Below, piece after piece: positions 63,902 to 64,000 of a DNA stretch of 64,000 nucleotides. The position numbers were made by a program, and so were the translations under genes. The DNA lies in NCBI RefSeq assembly GCF_900103785.1, contig NZ_FNHE01000002.1, forward strand, positions 372,001 through 436,000, written 5' to 3'. The DNA comes from Geodermatophilus siccatus (GTDB lineage Bacteria > Actinomycetota > Actinomycetes > Mycobacteriales > Geodermatophilaceae). The notes under the pieces were generated by a model. The model did no database searches and had not been told where the DNA came from. It saw nothing but the letters and a program-made list of their open reading frames with translations. The first letter of the stretch is position 1, and each line of letters opens with the position of its first letter.

Positions 63902-64000
63902 CGCAGGGTCGCCGTGTCAATGACGAACCGGTAGCGGACGTCGGAGGCCAGGACCCGCTCGTAGGCCTCGTTGACCCGGTCGGCGGCGATGACCTCCACC
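63898..64000 (-). CDS. Zinc-type alcohol dehydrogenase, C-terminal end (gene continues beyond window)
   Basis: The last 33 residues, [33 protein letters not shown], are the characteristic end of NAD(P)-dependent zinc alcohol dehydrogenases of the MDR family. The stop overlaps the SDR start (GTGA), so the two were an operon. The start is outside the window. Confidence 0.8.
   Translation of the reverse strand, partial: VEVIAADRVNEAYERVLASDVRYRFVIDTATLR

Overview
The window is very GC-rich with strong third-position GC bias, GTG starts and TANNNT -10 boxes. The families present (GcoAB-type aromatic O-demethylase, BTAD and RpiR regulators, fused lasso B protein, class III cyclase with AAA and TPR parts, actinophage-like recombination genes) point to a free-living actinobacterium. 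Geodermatophilaceae is my best guess, but this is inference because there is no rRNA gene in the window.

Layout. 1-2156: end of a histidine-utilisation operon (hutF, hutI). 2228-9324: an amine or gamma-glutamyl nitrogen-utilisation locus with a FluG-type amidohydrolase, class III aminotransferase, APC permease and glutamine-synthetase-like ligase on the minus strand. These are divergent from a class II amidotransferase and an RpiR regulator, with a perfect inverted repeat between them. 9614-15314: an M14 carboxypeptidase followed by a separate small gene resembling its own N-terminal propeptide-like region, then patatin and S41 peptidase genes. 15390-22045: adenylate cyclase/AAA/TPR regulator, ECF-like sigma factor, Crp/Fnr regulator and a type B carboxylesterase.

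22792-29528 is a minus-strand operon for an unusual non-ribosomal assembly line: an SbnA-like PLP enzyme, a Pls/PosA-like membrane protein with two tandem carrier domains, a stand-alone adenylation-carrier protein and a 55-residue protein. 30024-33986 is a lasso peptide cluster: precursor with an 18-residue core, fused leader-binding/protease protein, and cyclase. It is bracketed by two paralogous small proteins of unknown role and lies among GC-rich stem-loops. An Hsp70 ATPase-domain-only gene and a signalling block follow (two kinases with degenerate ATP sites, a NarL-type regulator and one intact membrane kinase). No transporter is seen for either natural product.

40414-50209 looks like a domesticated mobile or phage recombination module: LexA-box-preceded small gene, tyrosine recombinase, zinc-finger coiled-coil protein, Cas4/RecB-like Fe-S nuclease, RecA-like ATPase, RecD2-type helicase and an SSB. 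The last part (50772-64000) is ordinary accessory metabolism: DoxX, DJ-1/PfpI, BTAD and LuxR regulators, an amidohydrolase, a DHA2 exporter, the AraC-gcoA-gcoB guaiacol demethylation locus, a secreted GH2 enzyme, an AhpD-like protein, an internally deleted SDR and the end of a zinc alcohol dehydrogenase. No tRNA, rRNA, CRISPR array or insertion sequence was recognised.
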